From FEN-680 sp036845225 (GTDB lineage: Bacteria > Actinomycetota > Geothermincolia > Fen-727 > Anoxymicrobiaceae), in contig DAIUEJ010000042.1 in the NCBI GenBank assembly GCA_036845225.1, forward strand, positions 1 through 22,076: DNA of 22,076 nucleotides, in the 5' to 3' direction. Shown piece by piece: positions 6,919-14,134 of the stretch (within the stretch, counting starts at the first letter, position 1; each line of letters starts with the position of its first letter). Under the pieces are notes generated by a model. It did not search any database, had not been told where the DNA came from, and saw only the letters and a program-made list of their open reading frames with translations. Made by a program: the position numbers and the translations under genes.

Positions 6919-8493
6919 TTATTTTGAGTTTCGCGCCACGAAAGCGCTGTACTCGGCCAGCCTTGCCGCCGCGAACACCGCCCTCTCGGGGGTGGGCGTC
7001 GTAAGAATGCCGTGCATCTCGAGCCTGCTGGAGGTCGCCTTCTGCTGCTCGCTCATCGCGACGGCGATGATCGGCTTTCCGGTCTCGGCGATAAGGCCCT
7101 CCAGGTGTTTGACGAGGGCGTAGTCGGTCCACTCCCACGCCTCGGCGGGGTTTATGCCCGCGGAACCCTCGGGCTTTCTGACATCCCGGTCAGAGACGGA
7201 TTTGTGGAACCCTTTCCAGAAAGAGAGGATGAAGGCGGGCAGCCTTGAGATGTTCCTGGTGATCATCTGGTAGAGGGGCCGGACGAACGTATACAGGAGG
7301 TTGTGAACGAAGAACTGCTTGCCGAGCATCGCTCCCATCACGATCACGATGTCCACTGCCTCGCTGCGGGTCACGGCATCAATCGCCCTGAAGTGGCTGG
7401 ACCGTCGCTGGCCGCCGACCAGGTCGACCGGGTTGCCGTGGCTCCAGAACTGGGGCAGGAAGCCGTCGAGCTCCTCGATGAGGCTCGGAGGCAGTTCCGC
7501 GAGCTTGACTCCCTCCCTGTCGCAGGCATCGGACGCTACCACGCCCCAGCCGCCGCCCATGGTGACGATGGCGACGCGCCCTGACTTCGGGACCGGGACC
7601 GACGAGAACGCGGTGACCAGGTCGATGAACTCCTCGGAGGTGCCCGCCGTGACGATGCCCGCCTGCTCGAACATGCCGTCAAAGAGTTCGGTCGAGCCTG
7701 CCAGCGAACCGGAGTGGGAGAGCGCCGCTCGGCTCCCCTGTTCACCCCTTCCGCCCTTGAGGACGATGACAGGCTTCTTCGGCGTGACCGTCCTCGCCAC
7801 GTCAAGAAATCTCTTGCCGTCCTCGAGGCCCTCGATATAGAGCGCGATAGTCTTTGTCTCGGGGTCCGCGCCCAGGAATTCCAGGTAGTCGGCCATGCCG
7901 GTGTTGGCCTCGTTTCCGCTGCCCACGAACCGGCTGAAGCCGACGCCCCTGTTCTCGCCCCATTCGAGCAGCTGGACCCCGAGGTTCCCGCTCTGTGAGA
8001 TGAAGCCCACACTGCCGTTCAACGGGAAGCTGAAGGTGCCGAGCGCGCTCAGGGACGCCGTGGCGCTGAAGATCCCCATGGTGTTCGGCCCGACGATCAT
8101 CACTCCCGCTTCGTTTGCGCGCCTGGCAAGCTGACGCTCGAGCTCGGTGCCCTCGCCGCCGACCTCGCTGAAGTTGGACGCCACGACGACCAGGTTCCTG
8201 ATGTCCTTGTCGATGGCTTCATCCAGGACTCCCATCACGCTCCTGGCGGGGATGGTGATTATCGCGAGGTCGACAGGCTCGTCGATCTCACCGAGGGATT
8301 TGAACGTCGGCATCCCGAAGATGTCGCGCTCCCTGGGGTTTACCATGAGCAGCCTGCCGCGGTAGCCGCCACCGATGATGTTCATCGGTATCGTGAAACC
8401 CCACTTGCCGATCATGTTCGATGCTCCGACGATTGCGATCGAGCGCGGGTTGAACAGCTTATCGAAGTCCCGGGAGAACTCCCCGATTTCCAT
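6919..8493 (-). CDS. CoA-binding / ADP-forming acyl-CoA synthetase alpha-type protein
   Basis: A 524-aa cytoplasmic protein. It begins with a CoA-binding Rossmann domain (about 14-110; SIAIVGASNMIGKWGF), then two succinyl-CoA-synthetase-like domains (about 160-300 and 315-460). Signatures are GFISQSGNLGVQLLEW and RAALSHSGSLAGS, where His260 matches the phosphorylated histidine of ADP-forming acetyl-CoA synthetases. Those enzymes make ATP from acyl-CoA, ADP and phosphate during fermentation. The ATP-grasp (beta) part is absent from the protein and from the window, and at 524 aa it is longer than a typical free alpha subunit. It may pair with a distant beta subunit or act in protein acylation; I cannot decide. 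It is likely transcribed from the promoter at 8530-8559. Confidence 0.88.
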   Translation of the reverse strand: MEIGEFSRDFDKLFNPRSIAIVGASNMIGKWGFTIPMNIIGGGYRGRLLMVNPRERDIFGMPTFKSLGEIDEPVDLAIITIPARSVMGVLDEAIDKDIRNLVVVASNFSEVGGEGTELERQLARRANEAGVMIVGPNTMGIFSATASLSALGTFSFPLNGSVGFISQSGNLGVQLLEWGENRGVGFSRFVGSGNEANTGMADYLEFLGADPETKTIALYIEGLEDGKRFLDVARTVTPKKPVIVLKGGRGEQGSRAALSHSGSLAGSTELFDGMFEQAGIVTAGTSEEFIDLVTAFSSVPVPKSGRVAIVTMGGGWGVVASDACDREGVKLAELPPSLIEELDGFLPQFWSHGNPVDLVGGQRRSSHFRAIDAVTRSEAVDIVIVMGAMLGKQFFVHNLLYTFVRPLYQMITRNISRLPAFILSFWKGFHKSVSDRDVRKPEGSAGINPAEAWEWTDYALVKHLEGLIAETGKPIIAVAMSEQQKATSSRLEMHGILTTPTPERAVFAAARLAEYSAFVARNSK

Positions 8494-8529
8494 AACAGTC
8501 CCTGCCTTCCTAAGTTTTCCGGCGCCAAG

Positions 8530-8559
8530 ATTAAACTACAAGTAGTTCCCGGGGCTCAA
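8530..8559 (-). promoter_or_regulatory. Candidate promoter for the acyl-CoA synthetase alpha-type gene
   Basis: On the minus strand TTGAGC (8559-8554) and TTTAAT (8535-8530) are separated by 18 bases. A 5' leader of about 30 bases would precede the ATG at 8493. It sits in a divergent intergenic region opposite the zinc-ribbon promoter. Confidence 0.42.
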
Positions 8560-8567
8560 ATCCCCGG
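8549..8567. other. Perfect CCGGGG/CCCCGG hairpin in the divergent promoter region
   Basis: CCGGGG-CTCAAAT-CCCCGG forms a 6-bp GC stem with a 7-base loop. It overlaps the -35 region of the minus-strand promoter, so it could be an operator. It looks like a tRNA T-arm, but no tRNA is present around it. Confidence 0.4.
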
Positions 8568-8596
8568 CGCTGCCATGGAAAAGGCGCACCTTCCAT

Positions 8597-8625
8597 TTAT
8601 CAGCCGGGGCGATTCTTGTTAGAAT
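8597..8625 (+). promoter_or_regulatory. Candidate promoter for the small zinc-ribbon gene
   Basis: TTATCA (8597-8602) and TAGAAT (8620-8625) with exactly 17 bases between. Transcription would begin near 8632, leaving a leader of about 54 bases before the ATG at 8686. Confidence 0.5.
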
Positions 8626-8685
8626 CTCGAACTGGAAAACATCTCACCGGACTTGCGTTCACGGTGGAGTCCAAAAGGAGGAATC

Positions 8686-8868
8686 ATGGCAAGACCAGCG
8701 TGCCCGAACTGTGGAAGGGAAGACACCGTAGTCCCGATAGTCTATGGCCTGACAACGCCGGAGATGGCGGCCAGGGCTGCCAAGGGAGAGGTCCGTATCG
8801 GCGGATATGCCGTCGGCGTCAACGTGGCGGACTGGGCCTGCAACAACTGCGGCCACATCTGGAAGTAG
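8686..8868 (+). CDS. 60-aa zinc-ribbon protein
   Basis: A short protein with one Cys pair at each end: CPNCG (residues 6-10) and CNNCG (about 53-57), the layout of a stand-alone zinc ribbon. The middle contains a GEVRIGGYAVGV strand-like stretch and no membrane segment. The ATG at 8686 is preceded by AAAGGAGGAATC, an ideal ribosome site, so longer in-frame starts upstream are rejected. It has its own promoter. A core-and-arm hairpin begins one base after its stop, so it is probably a single-gene unit. I do not recognise a specific family; binding to nucleic acid or a protein partner is possible. Confidence 0.82.
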   Translation: MARPACPNCGREDTVVPIVYGLTTPEMAARAAKGEVRIGGYAVGVNVADWACNNCGHIWK

Positions 8869-8905
8869 GCTAAACTTTTTGGGGTCAGACCCTTTTTTGT
8901 TTAGC
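8869..8905 (+). repeat. Core-and-arm hairpin element, copy B
   Basis: Arms GCTAAAC and GTTTAGC (7 of 7 paired), extended inward by T-rich/A-poor sequence, enclose the core GGGGTCAGACCC. It begins at the base after the stop codon of the zinc-ribbon gene. The run of six Ts after the core could also aid termination. Confidence 0.78.
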
Positions 8906-8984
8906 GGTAGGCTGAACGACGCTCTTTTCTTTTGCCACGCCGCCAACAGGGGAAGAACCGCGTTGCGCGGCGAATACTGAGCTT

Positions 8985-9929
8985 ATGGCACGGAAACTGG
9001 AGCGAGCCGCTCAACTGCGGCTGACGATACCTCAACCTTTCGACTTCGCCCTGACGGTCGCCAAGCCGGCGGGCTGGCACTGGTCCACACCGACCGAGTT
9101 CTTCGAGGACGGGGTCCTGTTCTCCGCGTTCTACCTCGACGGCAGGCCGGTCGGGCTGAAGCTGAACTCCAGCGGCCCCGGTCGGGTGGCGGCCACCGCC
9201 TACGCCGACTTCGACCTTGCGGAGACCGACCGGATAGAGCTGAGGGAAGCTCTCGAGTTCGGGATGGGGAAGGCACTCGATATCGAGGGCTTCTACCGCT
9301 TCGCGCGCAAGGACCCTGTCCTGCGCGGCACGATCAAGGACCGCTATGGGATGCGCCTGGGAAGGCTCGACGAGCTCTTCGGCCGGATAATCCTCGCCAT
9401 CACGCTCCAGATGGCGCAGTTGAAACGCAGCCGCCAGATGATGACAGACATCCTGCGGCTCTACGGGACCCCGGTGGAGTTCGAAGGCCGGAAAGTGACG
9501 CTCTGGCCTAGCCCCGCGCGGATCGCCCGGCTCGACCCGATGGTCCTGCGGGACAGGGCCAACATGGGCTACCGCGCAAAGCTCCTGTCGGCGGCGGCGA
9601 AGCACATGGTAGACCACCCGATGTCGATCCGGGAACTGGACGCCATGCCGGACGAGCAGGCGGTCCAGAAGATCAAGGAGGTTCCCGGCATCGGTGATTA
9701 CTCCGCGGGAATAGTCCTGACCAGGTATGCGCCCATCGACGCGTGGAGCGTCATCGTGATGAGCGAGCTGCTCCTGGGGACGACCCCCTCCAGGCCGCGC
9801 GCCGACATAGACGCCATCAACAAGATCGTGGCCGAGCGCTGGGGCAAGTGGTCCTGGATGGCGTTCGCCTACATCTTGAACGACCTCGACAACCTCGCCC
9901 GCGACTACCACCTTACGAGGATGTTCTAG
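8985..9929 (+). CDS. HhH-GPD DNA glycosylase (AlkA/OGG-like)
   Basis: A 314-aa base-excision repair glycosylase. The N-terminal part (about 10-100, starting LRLTIPQPFDFALTV) resembles the beta-sheet domain of AlkA and OGG1. The helical HhH-GPD part follows (about 125-300), with the helix-hairpin-helix VPGIGDYSAG at 233-242 and a candidate catalytic Asp252 in APIDAWSV. There is no lysine at the bifunctional-lyase position of OGG1 (Asp238-Tyr239 instead), so it is probably monofunctional, and there is no C-terminal Fe-S cluster. It should remove damaged, perhaps alkylated, bases. The ATG at 8985 lacks a strong ribosome site but fits the family. The next gene has its own promoter, so this one is probably expressed separately. 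Confidence 0.85.
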   Translation: MARKLERAAQLRLTIPQPFDFALTVAKPAGWHWSTPTEFFEDGVLFSAFYLDGRPVGLKLNSSGPGRVAATAYADFDLAETDRIELREALEFGMGKALDIEGFYRFARKDPVLRGTIKDRYGMRLGRLDELFGRIILAITLQMAQLKRSRQMMTDILRLYGTPVEFEGRKVTLWPSPARIARLDPMVLRDRANMGYRAKLLSAAAKHMVDHPMSIRELDAMPDEQAVQKIKEVPGIGDYSAGIVLTRYAPIDAWSVIVMSELLLGTTPSRPRADIDAINKIVAERWGKWSWMAFAYILNDLDNLARDYHLTRMF

Positions 9930-9985
9930 CGCGCACCCATCATCATGCCGAAGGCGAAAATGGCGGCCGGACAGCGGATTCTTCG

Positions 9986-9994
9986 TGATAGAAT
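9986..9994 (+). promoter_or_regulatory. Extended -10 promoter for the FAD-linked oxidase
   Basis: TGATAGAAT, an extended -10 box (TG-N-TAGAAT). Transcription would begin near 10001, which rules out the longer in-frame start at 9945 and supports the ATG at 10029. Confidence 0.45.
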
Positions 9995-10028
9995 TACGCC
10001 CAGCGTAACGGCCGAAGGGGAGGTCCCG

Positions 10029-11672
10029 ATGCCCGGAAGCAGGGGAAGCGTCAGCGGTCCGAGCAGGATCCGGCAGGCGACGAAGGAACGCCGCGTTGTC
10101 AGCAGGCCGCAGGTGATGGAGAAAGACCCGGTCCACAACCGAGCCGAGAACCTGTCGCTCGCGCTGGAGGCGCTGCGCCAGGCGCTGGGAGAGGAGTGGG
10201 CAACAGACTCGCCATCCATCCTCTGTGGCTACGCGCGTGACCAGGGGATGCAGCCCGCTGCTTACGCTCACATCGTCTGCATGCCGGGCTCGACCGAGGA
10301 CGTCCAGGCTGTTTACCGCGTCGCGAACGAGTACCTGATCGACATCATGCCCTACGGGACCGGCCTGTCCACGGTCGGCGCGCACTTCCCCATGTACGGT
10401 GGTTTAATGATGGACCTGCGGCGGATGGACCGGATCATCGAGCTGGACGGCGAGGACATGTTCGCGGTCATCCAGCCGGGCATCAACTTCCTCATGCTTC
10501 AGGCCGCTGCGCAGCAGGTCGGCTGCCGCCTGCTCAACCCGTCGACGGCCGCCACCGCGGGCGTCATCAGCAACCACCTCTTCTGCAACATAAACACGAT
10601 GTCTTCCAAGTACGGGTTCGGGATGGACAACATCATAGATGTCGAGGTCGTACTTCCGACCGGCGAGATCGTGGTGACAGGGCCCGCTTCGTACGGGGCG
10701 GTAAAGGGGCACGTCGCCGGCCCGGGCCCTGACGTGTCGACCCTCCTGCGATACGCGCTGGGCACCCTGGGGACGGTGACGGCGATGACCGTCAGGCTTT
10801 ACCCCGAGGCGCCTTTCCACGCGCAGGTCTTCCCTTGCTACGAGGAGGACAGGCTGGACGTCGTAGCGGATGCCCTCTACCTGGTAGCGCAGGACAACCT
10901 GTCGCTCGAGCTCGCCCACCTCATGAACTCGTTCTACGGGATATTCATGGGGGAGACGAACGCAGAGGCGAGCAAGCTCGCCGAGCTGATGCCGCGCCAC
11001 AACCTGCTCACTATCTTCGGCGGCGAGACCGAGGAGGAAGCCGAGCTGAAGGCGTCAGTGACACAGCGCTCGCTGGAAGAGCATTTTCCCATGATGGACT
11101 ATCTGCCCGCGGAGGCCCTCCTGGACCTCACGGAGGACAACGAGTTCGTAGACTTCGAGAAGTGGGTGAAGTTCTTCAACGTGACCTGTCGGGTGATGCG
11201 GGTGAGGGGCTCGTTCTTCATCGGGGCGCTGATAGACAAGATCGAGAACATGGCGCCGGTCGAGAAAGGCATGCGCGTTGCCTGCACCAACCAGGTCGGC
11301 ACTACCGACGACCCGCTGGCGCCTGACGACGCGTCCACGTACCTCCAGCCCTACCACATGGGACGTTCGGCTTACCTCGAGTACGACATGTACACCAACC
11401 AGGCCGACAAGGACGACCTCATCAGGATAATGATGGGCTACGGGCGGGCGACCGGCGGGGCCATGGCCAAGGGAATGGTGTTCGCAGCCGGGCTGACGGC
11501 CCTGATCAAGGGCATCCCCGGGGCCGAGCTGGCTCTTTCGGTGGCGAGGCCGAACATAATCCCGCTGCTCAAAGTCTTCACCGAGTTCAAGATGGCGCTG
11601 GACCCGAACAACATCTCAAACCGCCGCTGGGACTACGACACGGGCGCGGTCAAGAAGATAAGCCTCTTCTAA
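10029..11672 (+). CDS. FAD-binding oxidoreductase (FAD-linked oxidase family)
   Basis: A 547-aa flavoprotein of the GlcD / vanillyl-alcohol-oxidase superfamily. The PCMH-type FAD domain (about 60-260) shows CMPGSTEDVQAVYRVANEY, the phosphate-binding PYGTGLST and DNIIDVEVVLPTGEIV. The C-terminal half is the substrate-binding/cap domain and ends in the family's DPNNISN motif (here MALDPNNISNRRWDY). Family members oxidise hydroxy acids or phenolic alcohols. The ATG at 10029 has GGGGAGG four bases upstream and lies after the extended -10 at 9986, so the longer frame from 9945 is rejected. Fe-S partners such as the protein at 3523-4714 often serve such oxidases, but here it is 5 kb away on the other strand. 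Transcription probably ends at the hairpin that follows. Confidence 0.88.
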   Translation: MPGSRGSVSGPSRIRQATKERRVVSRPQVMEKDPVHNRAENLSLALEALRQALGEEWATDSPSILCGYARDQGMQPAAYAHIVCMPGSTEDVQAVYRVANEYLIDIMPYGTGLSTVGAHFPMYGGLMMDLRRMDRIIELDGEDMFAVIQPGINFLMLQAAAQQVGCRLLNPSTAATAGVISNHLFCNINTMSSKYGFGMDNIIDVEVVLPTGEIVVTGPASYGAVKGHVAGPGPDVSTLLRYALGTLGTVTAMTVRLYPEAPFHAQVFPCYEEDRLDVVADALYLVAQDNLSLELAHLMNSFYGIFMGETNAEASKLAELMPRHNLLTIFGGETEEEAELKASVTQRSLEEHFPMMDYLPAEALLDLTEDNEFVDFEKWVKFFNVTCRVMRVRGSFFIGALIDKIENMAPVEKGMRVACTNQVGTTDDPLAPDDASTYLQPYHMGRSAYLEYDMYTNQADKDDLIRIMMGYGRATGGAMAKGMVFAAGLTALIKGIPGAELALSVARPNIIPLLKVFTEFKMALDPNNISNRRWDYDTGAVKKISLF

Positions 11673-11673
11673 A

Positions 11674-11708
11674 AACGCAAGAAAAGGGTCAGACAACTTT
11701 CTTGCGTT
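11674..11708. repeat. Core-and-arm hairpin element, copy C (shared 3' end of convergent genes)
   Basis: Perfect 11-bp arms, AACGCAAGAAA and TTTCTTGCGTT, enclose AGGGTCAGACAAC. It fills almost the whole 36-base gap between two convergent stop codons (11672 and 11709), so it could terminate transcription from both sides. The core is shared with the other five loci. Confidence 0.82.
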
Positions 11709-12980
11709 CTACCTCACCATCTCGAGCAGCGCCTGTACGCGCGTGGCTATCTGGCCGGAGTCGTTACCGTAGTCGGTCTCCACGTACAGCATCGGGATGC
11801 CTGCCTCGTCGAGCGCTTTCTGGACCTTGTAGGCTTCGATGGTGTACGGGTCGCACGCCTGCAGCGCGTGATAGACGACAGCATCGATGTCGAAATCACG
11901 GACCAGGCCGAGGATGTTCTCGACCCTCTCCGTGTTGGGGGTGAAGACGGCGCAGTCGATCTTCATGTAGCGGTCGGCGATGGCGTCGAGCATGCCTTCG
12001 AGGTCGTCGGGGGCGTCGTCCACCAGGTTGCGGAAATAACGGATCCCGGTGCACATCTCTTCCATCGCCACGACCGCGCCGGAGGTCTCGATGACCTGCG
12101 CGAGCTTCCAGTTGGGAAGCGCCATGGGGCAGCCCGAGATCATGATCCTCGGCCGCGCCGGTCCGCCTATGGACTTGCCCTGTCCGACCCTCTTGTCCAG
12201 CTCGTCGCACAGCTCGTTGACCTTGACCGTGAAGCGCCTCGGGTCGTCGTTGGACGCGATCTGGTTGATGAGGAGCCCGTCGCGCCCCGATATCACCGGG
12301 GGGTCGGCCTTGCGAAGCTCCGCCAGCCTCAAGAGCGCGCGTCTCTTTTCGTTGGCGATCCTGATCGCGTCTTTCAGGCCCGCTTCATCGATCTTCTTGC
12401 CGGAGACTTCCTCCAGGCGCGCCGCCAGGACCCGTACCTCGCTCTTCCACATCTCCATGTCGGTGGCGCCCTTCTTCTGCGGCAGCTCCATCACGTGTAC
12501 CGGCTGCATGTCGCCGAGTATCTCGTAGAACTTCTTCTTGCCGTCGCACGTCGTCTCGCCGACGAGCAGGTCACATGACTCGATGTACGGGCAGACCCCG
12601 GCGAGCTTGAAGCCGAGTGACGACTTGATGAGAGGGCAGAGGTTGCCGGGGAGGAACTTCATGGCTTCGTCGGGGGCGACCTCAGCGCCCGCGCACAGGC
12701 CGACCGATATCCCGCCCGCGGCCGTGATCAGTTCCTCGGGGGCATAAGTGCAGTACGTGCCGACGACTATCCCGCCGCTCTTCTTGTGGTTGACGAGCTC
12801 CCGGATGCGAAGGCCGTGCACTTCCGAGAACACGTAGTCGAAGTAGCTCATGCGCGCGGGGCGCCCGGTCTGAGAAAGGAACACCTCGCCGAATAGAGGA
12901 GGGAGCACCTCCAGCAGGCCGTCATGCGCCTCGAGGTTGATGCCCAGTTCCCGCCACATCTCGCGATAATCATCAGCCAC
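11709..12980 (-). CDS. 2-hydroxyacyl-CoA dehydratase / double-cubane-cluster family protein
   Basis: A 423-aa protein of the HgdB/HgdC family, closest by eye to the double-cubane-cluster (DCCP, YjiM-type) branch. Typical features are MSYFDYVFSEVHGLRIREL, VVGTYCTYAPEELITAAGG, LVGETTCDGKKK, GLLINQIASNDDP, ISGCPMALPNWKL, EEMCTGIRYFRN and DCAVFTPN. Cluster-ligand candidates include Cys77, Cys115, Cys145, Cys284, Cys310 and Cys376. Characterised members use low-potential electrons from an ATP-hydrolysing activator to drive difficult reductions or dehydrations. No activator (BadF/HgdC-type ATPase) lies in the window. GTG 12980 follows AAAGGAG with a suitable spacer. A strong sigma-A-type promoter lies 50 bases upstream and a hairpin ends the gene, so it is probably a single-gene unit. 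Confidence 0.92.
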   Translation of the reverse strand: MADDYREMWRELGINLEAHDGLLEVLPPLFGEVFLSQTGRPARMSYFDYVFSEVHGLRIRELVNHKKSGGIVVGTYCTYAPEELITAAGGISVGLCAGAEVAPDEAMKFLPGNLCPLIKSSLGFKLAGVCPYIESCDLLVGETTCDGKKKFYEILGDMQPVHVMELPQKKGATDMEMWKSEVRVLAARLEEVSGKKIDEAGLKDAIRIANEKRRALLRLAELRKADPPVISGRDGLLINQIASNDDPRRFTVKVNELCDELDKRVGQGKSIGGPARPRIMISGCPMALPNWKLAQVIETSGAVVAMEEMCTGIRYFRNLVDDAPDDLEGMLDAIADRYMKIDCAVFTPNTERVENILGLVRDFDIDAVVYHALQACDPYTIEAYKVQKALDEAGIPMLYVETDYGNDSGQIATRVQALLEMVR

Positions 12981-13028
12981 TGCTGTCTCCTTTACGATTA
13001 GACCTGCTTATCAAATTGATTAGCCGAG

Positions 13029-13057
13029 ATTATATAGTGGCGCACCCGGGCAGGCAA
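13029..13057 (-). promoter_or_regulatory. Sigma-A-type promoter of the double-cubane family gene
   Basis: On the minus strand a consensus TATAAT (13034-13029) lies exactly 17 bases after TTGCCT (13057-13052). Transcription would begin near 13022, about 40 bases before the GTG at 12980, with AAAGGAG between. This is the best promoter in the window. Confidence 0.65.
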
Positions 13058-13119
13058 TAGAGGTACGGGCGCAGCCTCATTGAATTGGTTCACAGCACAA
13101 GAAAGAAGGGATTGCACGG

Positions 13120-13944
13120 ATGTGGAAGCAGACGGTCAGCGAGACAAAGCGTGCCCCCGCGGGCGACATCGATATTGCTTACCAGGTCTTCGGTGACGGT
13201 CAGCCGCTCCTCCTCATCATCGGGCTCGGGGCAGTCAAGGAGCTGTGGACGCGCGAGTTCATCGAGCCTCTCGCCAGGCGGTTCAGGGTCATCGCTTTCG
13301 ACAACAGGGGAGTGGGAGAGACGCCAGCGGGCAGCCGCGAATTCAGCATCTCACAATTCGCCGAAGACTCCTTCAACCTGTTGAACGCCCTCGGGATCGA
13401 GGCTGCGCACTTGCTCGGGTACTCGATGGGAGGGTATGTCGCTCAGGAGATGGCGATAGACGAGCCCGGCCGGGTAGAGAGGCTCGTCCTGCTGGCGACC
13501 GAGTGCGGGGGAGCGAAGGGGATACGCCAGGAGCCCGGGATCCTCTTTGAATTCCACGGAACGGACGGTCACGGGGGCGGCGGCGCAGACCCCGAGCGTC
13601 GATTCTTTATCACCAGGGAGCAGCTCGAAAAGAGCGGGGCGGGCCCGGGCAACCTGCTGGGTGACCTGGACGCCGGGAACGCGAGCGATCACTTCGAAGC
13701 CCAGGCCGACGCGATGCGCTACTGGAGGGGGACCTGCGACCGCCTTCCCGAGCTTAGGCAGCCATCGCTCGTGGTCACCGGGACCGACGACATCGTCATC
13801 CTGCCCGAGAACGCGAAGGTGCTATCGGAGCTCATCCCGGACGCCGCTCTGGTGGAGGTCGAGGGGGCCCATCACGGGCTGGTGCTCCAGTACCCGGAGG
13901 AGCTGGCGGGCATAGTAGGCGATTTCCTCTCCGCTGCAAAATAG
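13120..13944 (+). CDS. Alpha/beta hydrolase
   Basis: A 274-aa alpha/beta-fold hydrolase of normal length. The nucleophile elbow is GYSMGG (Ser102), the acid is Asp223 or Asp224 in VTGTDDIVILPENA, and the base is His251 or His252 in EGAHHGLVLQYPEE. The strand FRVIAFDNRGVGET is typical of the family. Residues about 130-200 form the variable lid with a Gly/His-rich stretch (HGTDGHGGGG). The substrate is unknown; lactonase, esterase or haloperoxidase-like activities occur in close relatives. It is divergent from the double-cubane gene. Its last two codons and stop (GCA AAA TAG) fall within the left arm of the 94-bp inverted repeat, so the element appears to have supplied its C-terminus. Confidence 0.9.
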   Translation: MWKQTVSETKRAPAGDIDIAYQVFGDGQPLLLIIGLGAVKELWTREFIEPLARRFRVIAFDNRGVGETPAGSREFSISQFAEDSFNLLNALGIEAAHLLGYSMGGYVAQEMAIDEPGRVERLVLLATECGGAKGIRQEPGILFEFHGTDGHGGGGADPERRFFITREQLEKSGAGPGNLLGDLDAGNASDHFEAQADAMRYWRGTCDRLPELRQPSLVVTGTDDIVILPENAKVLSELIPDAALVEVEGAHHGLVLQYPEELAGIVGDFLSAAK

Positions 13945-14027
13945 GGACAGGCACCATTTTGCATCTAGAGGCTGATAACCGGCTGGCAATCCAGAGATGC
14001 AAAATGGTGCCTGTCCCTATTTTGCAG
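13934..14027. repeat. Perfect 33-bp inverted repeat, REPIN-like pair of core-and-arm units (copy D)
   Basis: Positions 13934-13966 are the exact reverse complement of 13995-14027 (33 of 33), with a 28-base centre. Each arm is itself a hairpin: TGCAAAAT, then AGGGACAGGCACC, then ATTTTGCA. Two REP-like units thus sit head to head. The left arm overlaps the stop codon of the hydrolase, and the right arm ends one base before a minus-strand stop at 14028. Confidence 0.92.
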
Positions 14028-14107
14028 TCAGACGCGGTCGAGGTTGAGTTCGAGTGACTTGAGCTTGGCTTTCGAAATCAGCTTGCGCTCGAGAGCGTTC
14101 TCGAATC
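14028..14107 (-). pseudogene. Possible C-terminal fragment of a lost minus-strand gene
   Basis: Reading the minus strand into the TGA at 14030-14028 gives FENALERKLISKAKLKSLELNLDRV, a charged, helix-like ending with normal composition. No start or body is present, because the opposite strand soon becomes the lipoprotein gene. The inverted repeat directly after the stop puts it in the convergent arrangement seen at 11674-11708, which hints that a real gene once ended here. It could equally be chance. Confidence 0.22.
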
Positions 14108-14134
14108 GCGTTTGCACTGTGCATTCTGATTGCT

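Noticed and set aside
8549..8567. tRNA T-arm-like sequence (GGGG-CTCAAAT-CCCC)
   Set aside because: No matching acceptor, D or anticodon stems on either side and the loop lacks the first T. It is treated as a plain hairpin.
9945..10028. N-terminal extension of the FAD oxidase from the ATG at 9945
   Set aside because: An extended -10 promoter lies inside it and the ATG at 10029 has a strong ribosome site. The extra residues do not look like protein.
8901..10385. Very long minus-strand open frame (494 codons) opposite the glycosylase and FAD oxidase
   Set aside because: It is an antisense shadow of two well-supported genes in GC-rich DNA. Its product is Arg/His/Pro-rich low-complexity sequence with no motifs.
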